Below, one piece after another: positions 50,591 to 62,420 of a DNA stretch of 64,000 nucleotides. The notes under the pieces were generated by a model that was not told the DNA's origin, did no database searches, and saw nothing but the letters and a program-made list of their open reading frames with translations. The position numbers and the translations under genes were made by a program. Location of the stretch: contig OX104130.1 of NCBI GenBank assembly GCA_944470555.2, positions 58,809,491-58,873,490 on the forward strand. Reading direction: 5' to 3'. Every line of letters starts with the position of its first letter. The stretch's first letter is position 1. The DNA comes from Heterobilharzia americana (taxonomy: Eukaryota > Platyhelminthes > Trematoda > Strigeidida > Schistosomatidae).

Positions 50591-51539
50591 TGTTAACACT
50601 GTAAAAGTTTAACAATAACTAGGAAGAGAAGTTAACAATACCAAATAAAAGACTATACTGAACAAGCTATTTGTCGAGATTTAATTAAAACATGTACCGA
50701 CCTATTAGGTACACAGTTCACTGCATAGTATTGTCCTCAATATTTTCCCACAGTTATACTGACTTGAATCTCAGTTATTCAAGTGACATTTTCTCTTCAA
50801 CTGGTTTTACTTTATGTTTAGGGATATTTTAAGTTATTTAACTTTCACACTTAATGCATTACATTCACTTCGGACAAGACAATCGAAAATAAAACTGAAC
50901 ATTAAAAATTTTTTTAATTTGTTGGTCTACAATAATGCGGAAGATGATTTCTAGTCATATGAATCCATTACTATTTATTTAACCTACATGTATGTAACTT
51001 TTTTATATGAATAGGACAATAATGCTTACTAACTATACATACTAATGAATTAGGCAGACAATTTCGAAGTTAGATGGGTGATAAAAAATTTTGGTTAAAA
51101 TAATAGGATCTGTATGCATATTAGATTTGCACAGTATGCTAATTTAGTTGAGCATTTAAGGTGCAAGGGGGAATATGAGCCTTTTTTTTAAAGTGAAACA
51201 GTTAATTGTTTTTATAATTACTATCTGGTTACGGAGGACAGTAGATAAATAGGAATCAATATTTCATTTCTTTAAATAGGTATCATTGGCATTTGATAAG
51301 ACATTGGTTATTCAAACTTTCCTTTCACTAACTAATTTTCTTTAAATTTGAAAGTATTTCTTAGATTACAGTTTGAAAACACCTAACTGGTGAGTCAAAA
51401 TTAGGTTTAGTATCATTTGTTATCTATAGCTTAGATGTTTCTTAGAATGGTTGGATACTGCATTCTAGGAATGTACGGATTTCGGCTTTAGCTGTTGGAA
51501 GTCAGCCAACAGGAATCTGTGGACTTAATTTTCATATTT

Positions 51540-51840
51540 TTGATAGGTTTCCATCGATACTAAGGTCAAAATAACTACACCGGTTACCAATCGGTGTGCT
51601 TGATCCCGTCTTACAAGCGGGTCAATCATGACCTGAGTAGCTTAGTGGTTAAGTTTACGACTTTAGTATTGAATGATGCAGGTAAAAATTTCTGAGGGGA
51701 CACCAACTTCCTCATGATTACTGATACTCCGTGCCGATCGGTGTCAATAAGCATAAAATCTAGGTTTGGCAAAGTTTCCTACCGGTTGATTCCCATTACA
51801 CAACCCTGTGGTGTCGAGTTACTCCGCACACTAGCCAGAT
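51540..51840 (+). mobile_element. Class II SINE, degenerate hammerhead
   Basis: The 5' module end (CACCGGTTACCAATCGGTG) leads to CTTACAAGCGGGTCAATCAT and the tRNA-like head GACCTGAGTAGCTTAGTGG. A decayed B-box follows, then ACTGAT...GTGCCGATCGGTG and AAAATCTAGGTTTGGC. Class II order is clear. The ribozyme has an insertion and has lost GAAA. Confidence 0.65.
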
Positions 51841-53309
51841 TACAAGACTGGATCTATGGACTTCGATTAGTCCCAAACACTAAGGACTAGAGAGGTACAT
51901 TCACGATCTACTGGTGATCAATTCCTGTAGTGTATCGCTTACATCTGATTACATTATATTCACTCGGAGATTTGCTGAACTGGTTAGTTGCTTGGTTGAG
52001 AGTTGTTCTATGATGATGTCATTAACGAACCATCAACTTTTCTACAGTGTTATCGAATATTAACAAGTTTCTAGAGTAACTGGGAATAAATTTCAGATAA
52101 CAATTATTCAGAAGAACAACTGCAGTTCAGTATTATCACATGTGTTTTTCAGCCTTTCTTTCAAAAGCATTTCTTCAAATATGAATCTGTTGTTTTGATT
52201 CTGGTGGTATTAGGTAACAGGATGCGACAAAAACCAATACTTCAAATTTAAGTATCTTTAGTTACTACTAAGCTTTTCGGTGCTTTCTAAATTGTCTTTC
52301 ATATGTTGTGCAACATATTAATTTATCTATAGCCAGCTTTTTTTATTGTCGACTCATTAAATTGCAGTTGATCCTTCATCACCGATATAAAGCTATACCC
52401 AGATTTCCTCGCTTTGAATGAACTCGTAAGATATAAAATTGTACTTACATATTGTTAGATAAAGTAAAATATAGGATATTGCATATCATCCTAAGCTGTT
52501 ACACTTTGTTTCTGGACATTTAAGTGTAATTCCACATCAATTAAGACAAAACATAAAAACATACCAGCAGTCATGAAGCAATGTAAAATTAAAAGGAGAG
52601 GATTTAATGGAGACGAAAACACCCATTATTATAGTGTGCATGAAAATCAGGTCTGAATGCATTGGCATCACTGTGGTTAGTTTTCAGCCATATTACCTAG
52701 AGCTCAAAGCCACACATTTTGACTATTTTAGGAAAGAGTAACAAGAAGCTTACATTTCCGTTAACATGAGTTGAAACCACGAATTGATCTGAACGCGCTT
52801 TGTTTTTTTGCAAGATAATCTATACTCCATGTTAAATTGCGCGTTGGCTTAGGCAATAGGCATGGCATGAGCGACACATATTTCCATAAGCTCAGTCGAT
52901 AAAGACTCCCAACTTTATTAACTGTCTTGCCTCCTTCATCTAATACTACTTTGACTCTGCATTACTCATGTCTCCATGCAGCCACTATCCAACCATGCAG
53001 CACGGGCAACACTGAGTAAACACTCGAATCCAACGTCTATCTTTAAAAGAAACGTTCTACTTATGAAGTAAGGTAGTCGACTTGTAATAGGTATCTCACA
53101 TCTTAAATAGTCATCGATACCCACATCTTTTTAAACCTTGTTCACTATCGTGTCATAAGATGACCATATACATAATCTGAGTGTTTACCCTTCTTTTATG
53201 ATAGCTATGAAAGAGCATTTTAATTACTTGAGGGTATCTCAGGTCAGCAGGTCTTGTGTAAACTGATCGAAGTTCTAGTGACGGCTCACCGATTATGTAC
53301 TGATGCTTG

Positions 53310-53690
53310 TAATTTCCTATTTGTTGTTACACCGTTTTGAATTGATCGGACCCTCTTGACATACTGGTTCCTTACCTTGATGCTGCCTCAAGTTTTAATT
53401 GTGTATTACTTTGCATGGTTATAGCCAGCAGTAGACTCCAGGACGTGCCTTTCGTCCTACTGTATAAATTACCCGTATCGACGAATAACAACTGATATTG
53501 CTGCACCATAGTTGACTCTCGTGACTCAGTTGTCTACTGGGAACCTTTTGAATGTGGGTCCTCGACTTAAGAGTCAGTGCGAAAACCGCCATTCATTGAG
53601 TAGCAGGTACATTCAGCCGATGAATCTTAAGTAGGACGAAACGAGCATCCTGAATTCCACTGCTAGCCATCACTAAAAAAAATAACATCA
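53310..53690. mobile_element. Class I SINE copies in opposite orientation
   Basis: On the - strand, a hammerhead 3' half (53418-53465: GGACGAAAGGCACGTCCTGG) is followed by a 5' module (53310-53400: AACCAGTATGTCAAGAGGG), again a tail-to-head junction. On the + strand a tRNA-like head (GTGACTCAGTTGTCTACTGG) runs into the covarying hammerhead at 53608-53662. Confidence 0.78.
53608..53662 (+). ncRNA. Hammerhead ribozyme, class I, with covarying stem I and U4 to C
   Basis: The core strand reads CCGATGA (53617-53623), a U-to-C change at the second position. GAAA starts at 53638 and the cleavage triplet ATC ends at 53649. Stem I is ATTCAG with CTGAAT, six perfect pairs. Relative to the common ATCCAG/CTGGAT form, both sides have changed together. 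Stem II has an A-C mismatch at its base. Confidence 0.75.
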
Positions 53691-53780
53691 AAGTGTCCAT
53701 CAAATAAATGACTCTATGTAACTCAAACAGCCTATTTTGTAATATGACTGCCGCTTAAGCGAAAGCATTCCATTGAAAAT

Positions 53781-53784
<4 letters not shown>

Positions 53785-53852
<68 letters not shown>
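53785..53852. repeat. AT microsatellite
   Basis: An uninterrupted TA tract of about 68 bp, the longest in the window. Confidence 0.95.
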
Positions 53853-53854
<2 letters not shown>

Positions 53855-54183
53855 CAGTTGCCTATATCATTACTGCTACCGTCATCTAAACATTCTCATT
53901 TCATTCGACTCTCTCATAAAATAATTCATCTGCTGTGAATATATGCTATCATTACACTGTCTTGTTTCCGTTTCAACTTTTCACATCTAGTTTTTTTTGT
54001 CTTGCTCACTTTCCTTCCTCCTTTTTCCCTTTTCCTTGTCGTCATTGCTCTACGCCTTGGCAATAAATTATTGAAATGGTGCATTTCACCATTTTCTTTT
54101 TAATGTTAAACTGTAAGTAACTTTTGAGCCATTTATTTCTCTCTTGTGTGCTTTAAAATTCATTGCAAATCAAAAGCAATGAA

Positions 54184-54186
<3 letters not shown>

Positions 54187-54222
<36 letters not shown>
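54187..54222. repeat. AT microsatellite
   Basis: An uninterrupted AT tract of about 36 bp, only 330 bp from the one at 53785-53852. Confidence 0.95.
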
Positions 54223-54225
<3 letters not shown>

Positions 54226-57064
54226 AAATTGGTTTCAGTCTTCTTTTCTTAAGCATCGTAAAGTTTGTTGAGGTTTTTTGGCTCACTTTGTTGCTCAAAC
54301 TATACTACTTTATCACTTACCTATTCTTTGCCTTTTAATTATCGAAGGAATCTTACTGGAGTATGCGTTCTTCATAGTGCGTTTGTGTATAATAATATCC
54401 ATTTTGAGTAATGCTCACAAAGGAAACCGTTGAAGTGATTGGCTTGACTAGATATTGGTATTTCACTTTATCTCTGTATGTGCAGTTAATTAAGGGATTT
54501 AAGTTCTGTGTTGTATTCTTCATGTATGCTTTTTTTTATGATGGACCTATTGGAAATGCTTTAGAAAGGATTATATCAAAGACTATAATGTTGTTATGAG
54601 ACAAATTTGCACTTTCATTTGGAGTTAGTCTAATTGAATAATGCCAACCACTTTATCTGTTTATTTTTTTTTTCAGTAAGGAATTCATTCAGCTTTTTAG
54701 AGGTTTTCATTTATACGTATGCCATTGCCTAATATTCAAGGGTACATATGTGCATTGTACATTGATATATGAAGCATGTTATGGCGACAAAGAAATGAAA
54801 AATCTGGAGGTTAGACGGTGCTGTGAAATACTTTGAGGGAATGTTAAATCTGATGGTAAAAATTGGATAAAATCAAGGTGGATAATCTCATTGTGATGCA
54901 AAAGTCAGGCAATAAAATAGGCAGCTAAGTAATAGTGTGATATTATAATCTAATTATCACAAGAAGGAAGGAAAAACAATCACAGATTGGAGAAAATGTT
55001 CTAAATACAGATTCAAACTAACCACGATTTCACTTTTTATACAATGGTGTAGTTAACAAACTGAAACTTCACAGTCTTCTCTGAATACAAACGGTTTTGT
55101 ATTTCCCTGTCTGTTGACAAATATAATTCAGTAGATGGTTTATAAAAAAACTTTACATTGACCTATTTTTCTTCATTTGTCAGATATATGAGTGGACAGA
55201 CATCTTTCTGGGTGGACAGATATACTCTATTAAAACACATTCATAATTGATGCATACAGTTTAAAATGTCAAAAAATCACACATTAAACTTTGAGTTAAA
55301 ACTTTCGCATTCAAAACTGATATTCTGTCTTTTGGATGTAAACTAAACTGGAATAAAACTGTTAGGACTTCAGTGACCAGTTGTTTGCAGGATTTGTTGA
55401 GTCTCTAACCTGTGACTAATGCACTAGAACAAAGTTCATTGTTTTTATTTATACCTCTATTGTAGAAGAAATGGGAAATACTCTTTGCACAGGTTATTCA
55501 CAGCAATAATACTGAAGGTGTCCATAAAGGCATTAAATCACTTACACAAATTGTGGGAGACTTTGTCTACTGAAATATATGACAAAAGCCATAAGGTCGA
55601 TCAACCTTAAACAGATACTGTAGTCATGTCCTATTATAGAATCTGCATTACCATTAAGAAAGTCACATTTCAAAAAGTTGGTTTAAAGGATATTTTAACC
55701 AACAGGATCAACAACTCTTTCTCTGTCTTCAAACTGAAACCAATCAATTTGCATAAACCTTCAAATGGAATAACTCTCTAAGTGTTTAACCTTCATAAAC
55801 TGTTTATCAACTTTTTGACTTAGGTTGTAGACTCTCCATCAATTTTGCACTTAAACTAACTTATTTAGTGTTTTTGAATGTTGAGTTTTCACCGCCAATG
55901 TTTTGTTGCCAAACTTTATTGCTTGATTACTACATAATAAAGTATTTATGATTTGTGTTAGTAGGATTGTTTAGCTTAGTATTAAGATGTTAACAGTTAA
56001 ACAATATGAACTTTAAGGAATAAAACCCAAAAGTCATTTTAATTCAGAATTAGAGATCTTTTATCCTGTTATACAATCTCTTTCATCTTTTTATGTATAA
56101 TAAATAAAGAAAACGTTTGGTCAGGACAGACAATGAGTCTTTTTTCCCCTATTTTATATACTCTTTTATTTATAGATATTTATACCTATATAGAATATCT
56201 ACAGTCTTATTTGTGTATACGCAAAGATAATAAAAACGAAAAACTACAAAGTTTAATCTAATAATTGATTATATTTTCCCTTCGATAACATAACTTTATT
56301 CTTTCAGTGTCTAAACAGGTGGTTAATTAGTTTATTCGTGTACTTAGTTATAACAGAAGGTTGAATACAATTAGCCGTTTTATTATGATATTACGGTTAA
56401 CTGATAACACCTGATGTCTATATTGAAGACAATTTTTTTTTCTGTTGATTGCTTTTATGCTCGCTTTGTTTAGTTTAGGTTTTTTGTGAAAAGATGTTAT
56501 CTTGCCATTTTGCTTCAGAATTGAGTTTGCTTATCAATATTATATAAATATGAGCTAATATTAAGATGTAAATATAAATTAGTGAAATTGAACAAATGCG
56601 CTTTTATCTCTCTGAGTTTTGTATACTTATGCATCATTTTACCTTTGATTAAAGGAAATAATAAAGTTAACTATTAACTTCTCTGTGGAATTACCACTTT
56701 CGATATTATTAAGCTTAGTTTATACAATATTTCATTGATTCCGTAGATAAGATAATGCTGCTTTTTTTAAGAGAAATATTTTCTTGTCAAGCAATAGATT
56801 TGTTCATAATATCCATTAGACAATTGTCAGAAAGGGGAGACAGATTACAAAGAATAATAAGCTGAATCAATTGCTGAGTGTCAGGTTTAAAGTTGGGATA
56901 AATATAAGAAGTTCTGTATAATTTTCTAGGCTTTAATGTTTTTATAATCCAAAGGGAAATAAATATAGAAAAGCTGGTAAACCACACAAAATAGTGTTAT
57001 GAAATTCACTGCCGTCGAATCAACTTCACACATTTAAACTTGACCGAAATCATGATAATTTTTT

Positions 57065-57240
57065 ACTTGGTTGTGACTAGCAGAGGAATCCAAGATGCAC
57101 GTTTCGTCCTATTTGAAACTTATCAGCTGTATATACCGGCACCTTAGTGGGTGATGTTGTTCCCACTAAGATTCGAGCCTCCTCCCCACCGCCTCAAACA
57201 CCGAAGCGTTATGCACTAGGCCACTAAAGCACGACAACTG
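57065..57240 (-). mobile_element. Class I hammerhead SINE, core G8 to A
   Basis: On the - strand the tRNA-like head (GGCCTAGTGCATAACGC; GAGGCTCGAATCTTAGTGGG) precedes a hammerhead at 57086-57132. Its core is CTGATAA in place of CTGATGA. GAAA and most of stem II remain. The ribozyme should be inactive. Confidence 0.85.
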
Positions 57241-57674
57241 TAATTAGTTTAAAATATTTTTTTGTCATCTAGTAGACGACTGCTCATTAAAATTTTATTT
57301 TTTAGAAAACTAAGGAAAAAGCTAAACTTAAAGCTTAACTTTTTGGCAACATTCACTCCCCAGACTCATTATATAACAGTTGTTTACTAAGAAGGTGAAA
57401 TATTAATGAATGCAATTTTTAAGACTTATTTCTTTGCTTCAGTTTATCCAGATATTATATAAACGTTTGCGTCATGTGAAAAACATTTCCATTATGTTAT
57501 TAAAACAAAACTAGAGATGAAAAAAATCTCATAAATGTTGAGCATTCAATTGCAGCAATAAAAATATCACAAATCTTGAATGGAGTGAAAAGAGTCCATA
57601 AAGTCAAGGCAGTATAAAGAGAAAAACATTAAGCAATGACTGGAAATTACAAACAATAGCATAAAATTTATTCC

Positions 57675-57790
57675 CTTCGTACAAGGTGTGGTCATCGTGA
57701 CTCACTTGCCTAGTGGGTAAATCTATTGCACTTCAACCGATCGGTCCTCGGTTCGAGTCTTAGTGGGAACAAAAACGCGAGACGACTGAA
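57675..57790 (+). mobile_element. Class I SINE, tRNA-like head only
   Basis: ACAAGGTGTGGTCATCGTGA leads to TTGCCTAGTGGGTAAATC (A-box region) and GGTTCGAGTCT (B-box, 57750-57760). The copy ends at about 57790, before any hammerhead. Confidence 0.82.
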
Positions 57791-58444
57791 TCGAAGAAAG
57801 TATTGCTTACTTATTTTTCAAAGTCAGTGATATAATAACAAGTCGTACAATGAGTGAAATGAAATCCATAGGGTTAACCTGTTATTAACTGTGAGTAGCA
57901 ACGAATCGAAGTAATGATGTCATCAACCGATTGCATTTCCCAATATAATTGCTACTCTTTCTCGAACACTTGCTAGATAGTGATCAACCGTTACCATAAA
58001 CATTTCCCTTATATTGTTTTGCAAAACTAATCAAAAGCTTTATATCATTAGGGTTGATTTCGGTCGGAACAAAATCCTGTAAATAAGTCTTTGTCTTATA
58101 TAGAGAAATTCTAACTGTCGATGCTTTACATAGACGAACTACTTTTAACAGATTAAGTAGATGAGATGGAATGTAGCTGACTGCACCTTGACATCTTTTG
58201 GTTCATAAGTACACAACGAAAACTAGAAAAGCACTAACCACAAAGTCTTATTGATTGTCGATTGTTTTTTTTCACTTCTTCCATTATTATCATTTCCAAC
58301 AAACAATGTATTGTGAATGGAATCAATGTCTGTTTGGTTACTATTTATTTTACCGGATTTAAGAAACCTACTGGCTGTCCAGTCAGGACTTTTTCATTCA
58401 AATCCAAATCTACTGGAATTGCAGAGGGAAAGTATTATATTGAT

Positions 58445-58614
58445 TATCATTTTGACTATCTGACATAGCCATGGTTTAGCAGACTAGTGTTGATACTGGC
58501 TGATGATTGAAGGTGAAATGAAAATGTGGGCAAGATTCGAACCAGGCTTCAATCTTCATCCAGCATGAATACTAGTCTGCTAAATCATGGCTATGTCAGA
58601 TAGTCAAAATGATA
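58445..58614. repeat. Foldback element, 44-bp arms (43/44) and tRNA-like loop
   Basis: The left arm 58445-58488 and right arm 58571-58614 are reverse complements with one mismatch. Imperfect pairing continues inward for about 25 bases. On the - strand the loop contains CCTGGTTCGAATCTTGCCC, a good tRNA B-box/T-arm. This suggests a SINE- or tRNA-related inverted duplication. No transposase is present. Confidence 0.85.
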
Positions 58615-58899
58615 TTCTGGTTTTAACGTGCAGGCTGAAATGGCATATATGTCTTCCTATTTCGTTTATTTCACGTGTAGTTTTTTTTTAATGAAATGTA
58701 CATATTCTTCATACATTGACTATCATAAAGCTTATGACCTCTACTATCTCGTAAATCTCTTTTCTGAAGTACAATACATAGACATAGAGACTTCCTTTCG
58801 TACGTTGTACATATCAGTTCACAGTGGTTGACTAATAATCATGTTGAAAATCAATCATTATCCAACCTATATATATAAATAGTTCTTGCTTATTTTCCT

Positions 58900-59030
58900 A
58901 AAGGAGGTGAAACCAGACTTCCGTGCAAAATGATGGAATTATTTATTTTAAACATGCTGAGATTTGTACAGATATAACTTATATCTAATGTTAACTTTTC
59001 ACTTAGTCCCGGTCTTGACAAATAGATAGA
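58900..59030 (+). repeat. Interspersed repeat, similar to 4690-5020
   Basis: GACTTCCGTGCAAAATGATG through AACATGCTGAGATTTGTACA to TTAACTTTTCACTTAG aligns with 4866-4955. No coding content is recognised. Confidence 0.5.
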
Positions 59031-59900
59031 TACAACGGATGTAGGACGTCACGCAGGAGTACATCAATTCAAGTTGCTATACTTCACAGCAGCATGCAAA
59101 GAACAAGTAAACAGAAAAAGACTGATATCAGAGTAGGCAATGATAGTGTATAGGAGGAGAACTAATTCAAGTCTTGACCTCAATTCATTTATACATGATA
59201 CGGTTGCTAACCATATCAGATTAATTTTCTGAGTAACTTTCCCAATGTCTATCTATTCCTCTTGATTAATCAGTGTATCTTGAGAAAGACAATTGCTTTT
59301 TATACAAATGACATAATTCTGTGAAAATTGTTAGTTGTTTGCTTCATGATTATTTAAAATCAATCTCTCATTTTGATTCATCTAATTGGTTGTGTGCACA
59401 ATTTTTCGGTACATCTACATTTCTGTCCTATATCTGTTACACTATCCTACTGTATATGTAATCATTTATATCATGTGTGGTATTGTCCAAAATTTTCACA
59501 ATACTGTTAAAATTGATACCTGAATGAAGTGATTATCATTTAGTGTATGCAGATTATCTCTGAATACATATGGTTATTTAGTAATGCTAACGGTAATAAC
59601 TCAATTACATTTTAAAATAAACCTTTCTGATGATATTTTATTTTATTCTACACTTTCCGAAGAGTATTTAATAACTATTCATTTTGAAATGTGGTACCAT
59701 TTAGTATGAAATATTTGAACAAATTTATAACATTTAAAAAGGAAATATCTCAGCAGATTCTGTAATAGATTATCTTAGGATGTAGCGCAGTTATGTTCTT
59801 AATTTATAGCTCTACTATAGTTTGAATTATTTCCATTTTTGTTTGCTTTTCATACTAGTTCATTTAGTCTTATTTATTTACTTATTTAAATAATTATTAG

Positions 59901-60129
59901 TTATGGTTTAATGGATGCTGCAGCTATGGTTGACTTGGCTTTAAATTGGACTAATGTACCGCCACAACGTGTATGTGAAGCTCAAGCACCAATGACCGGT
60001 AGTCCAATTACAATCAGACAAATGTCTAAAGAAAACTTACCTTTAACTACTGATGGTTGTGAATCGGCTGCAGCACTTGCTGGCGATTTATCACATCGAG
60101 TTGTTCATTTAGAACATGTACAAGCTAAG
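59901..60129 (+). CDS. Furin-like proprotein convertase, exon closing the catalytic domain and opening the P domain
   Basis: The first base completes the Gly codon split in the Ser exon (phase 2). Then 76 codons run to the donor GTAAGC at 60130. The sequence YGLMDAAAMVDLALNWT is the conserved helix that closes the subtilase fold. VPPQRVCEAQ and the segment ending HLEHVQAK correspond to the catalytic/P-domain junction of furins, whose next residues would form the P-domain beta barrel. The middle part (about residues 31-60) is the least conserved. No exon continuing the P domain is recognisable between 60130 and the window end, so the gene continues downstream. Confidence 0.93.
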
Positions 60130-60260
60130 GTAAGCCTGTTATCTGTTTTCCGACTTTTTGTTTTAGATGTTTAGAGTTTTGATGAAGTTTAAATCAATTG
60201 TCCTTAAATTAAACATTGAATGTTGAAGCAAAAAAGATTTTTCCATTTTATATCACCTTG

Positions 60261-60278
60261 ATGTGTGTGTGTGTGTGT
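60261..60278. repeat. Short GT repeat
   Basis: About eight GT units, 130 bp after the exon 4 donor. Confidence 0.85.
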
Positions 60279-61999
60279 CGAAATTAAGTATATGAATTCT
60301 GACTTCTCATCATATCAACGGTTAATTTAAATCTATTTTGCAGGTTTGTTTGATTAAACATGAAGTAGTTTTCATACACCAGTTATACTTCTTTTAGTAG
60401 TATGGACTACCTAAATCAAGATTCATCGAAGTATTATGACTGAGATTGATATCTGAATTTCTCGATAGTCTCTAACAAACGAAAGTCAGACATCCGAAAA
60501 TGATGTTTCTCCAAAGTCTACTACTCGCCTGCTTCAGGAGGTAGACATTTCTAAAGTCGATCGATATGTTTCAGCACATGGTTTACAACAGTTCTATTGC
60601 TGCGATAGCGTTTTGTTCACTTCGGAAAGATAAGGGTGGCACTCTAGTAACCACTGAAATTATCAATTGGGTTTCTTCATTCCGATCTAGAAGGTAGTTT
60701 TTTCTTAACGTACGGAAAGGAAAACCTAATTAGTGGTCTTTGGAAGTCACTCAGTAGACAGATGGAATCCGTTATGTCTGATGCGTATTTAGGTATGCCG
60801 TCAAGAGGTATTTTGTTATTTCTTTAGGGTCCTGTCGACTTCACAGTTGGATAACTCATAGTAACTCATCGGTGAATTATTCTTGATATCTGTGGTTTGT
60901 TGAGTACCTTACCAACTAATGTGATTTTTTTTTAAACGAGTACACTAATTCTTAACTCATTTGTGGCACAACTTAGAGGGTGGATTGACCAGTCATTTCA
61001 CTGAAATTATATCAGACAAGTGTGCTAAATAAGACTCATGCTGTACTTATCGTAGAATTTTGCGAAGTTACACCAATAAGTTGATGTTTAATATCGTTTC
61101 TCTTAGTGAACAGTCCCTTTTTTTTAAGTCCTTACTGAGTTGTATAAGCCAGGCGAAAGCTTCAGTTTATCTCTCTTAAGGCATTTATACTTCATGGAGT
61201 TTGACTGTTAAAGCAAATACTGGTATATACAAAATATATAAGCGTGCATAATCTTAATCGTAACCAATTAATCTATCACTAAGGATTCGGATTTGCCATT
61301 TTGAACTGTTGACGAAAGTTTACTGTCATCGAGTTGACTGTATGAGTTTGCTATGATGCAATCTCAAAGATGCAATTGTAAAATTCGTATTTCAGGCAAC
61401 TATCAAATATCCTAAAGATTTTGTCCACAAATTGTTAGGTTATATCAACATAGATTTAACATGAAAATCTCGTATCATCATAATATGCCAGTGAAAGAAC
61501 TAGACACACATAGGCAGGTACATGGACAGGTTTCACTGATGAAGTCGAATTTACATAGGCATAAGATTATCTTCTTGGTCATTTAAGAACAACTTTATCA
61601 GTCAAAAAATGGTCTATGATGATCAGTTAACTATGACCATTCAACTTTTACTCATCAAGTAATACGAAGAATTAATACGAAAACTATGCTGTCCACTTTG
61701 GAATTTTGGGGTTGTTGCAGATTTCTCTAGACAGGCAACTTCCACCCATTTGGCTACGGATTTAAGCTCTCCCTCACCTACTTAGGTTTGGGTAGCAAGC
61801 TATTATCCTAGTCTCTCACGCAGTAGTTCTTTCTTCCTACCCTATTGTTTAAAACTGCACATTGTAGCTGACTTACTACTATTCAACGTTACCACTAAAA
61901 ATCATGTGTTCTGATCTGCAAACTTGTGTTATCACTACTTAGTACTTAGATAAATTCTGCGGAGTTGTGGAACATATATGATATATTTTTATTTCAGTG

Positions 62000-62420
62000 A
62001 TGGATGGTGACTAACAGTGTAATCCATGATGCGCGTTTCTTTCTATTTTGGGACTCGTCAGTTGGATTCACATGCCTTCCAGTGAGCGATTTTGTTCCCA
62101 GACCACCAGACCACTGGGTTACGATGGAGTGGCTATCGTGACAATAATCGCTGCATGACTGGATTATGTATGCACATTAGTCACTAGTTGGTAACCGATA
62201 GAGGTGTTTTGTCCTTAGCTTTCAGCACTGATTGAAGTTTTGCAATGGGGCCAATGAACGAAGTGATGCAACATCATGGTGCACCGTATTTTGATGTTAG
62301 GTGTTGAGAGTCAACCGGTAGGGAGTCCTTGACGTTGGTTTCGTCTTTGATAGCATTTACCATAGTCACAGATACGCCTTACTGATGACGCAACATAACA
62401 TCTACCTTATTGTAGGAGAA
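62000..62420 (-). mobile_element. Chimeric SINE: class II parts joined to a class I head and hammerhead
   Basis: On the - strand, 62420-62290 holds a decayed class II hammerhead (GACGAAACC, then GTCAAGGACTCCCTACCGGT). 62270-62165 holds a class II 5' module (CTTCAATCAGTGCTG, TCGGTTACCAACTAGTGAC). 62150-62000 holds a class I head, shortened across the T-arm, and a class I hammerhead (62020-62070). That hammerhead has CTGACGA and GAAA but mismatches in stems I and II. Confidence 0.7.

Larger units (their letters stand above)
38567..59900 (+). other. Intron 3 between Ser and P-domain exons (21.3 kb)
   Basis: The intron runs GTAAGT...TTAG in phase 2. It contains a long LINE relic (40935-43920), a LINE tail (50320-50590), several SINEs, four AT/GT microsatellites and a foldback (58445-58614). 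I recognise nothing in 38570-40125, 43930-46900, 47260-47890, 47960-49895, 50600-51540, 51845-53305, 54230-57060, 57795-58440 or 59040-59900. Short tRNA-T-arm-like words occur near 46330 and 49190 but are too weak to call. Confidence 0.9.

Noticed and set aside
60540..60870. Possible coding scrap (frame with QEVDISKVDRYVSAHGLQQF)
   Set aside because: Interrupted by stops and without a recognisable domain. Could not be tied to the convertase P domain or to either LINE.
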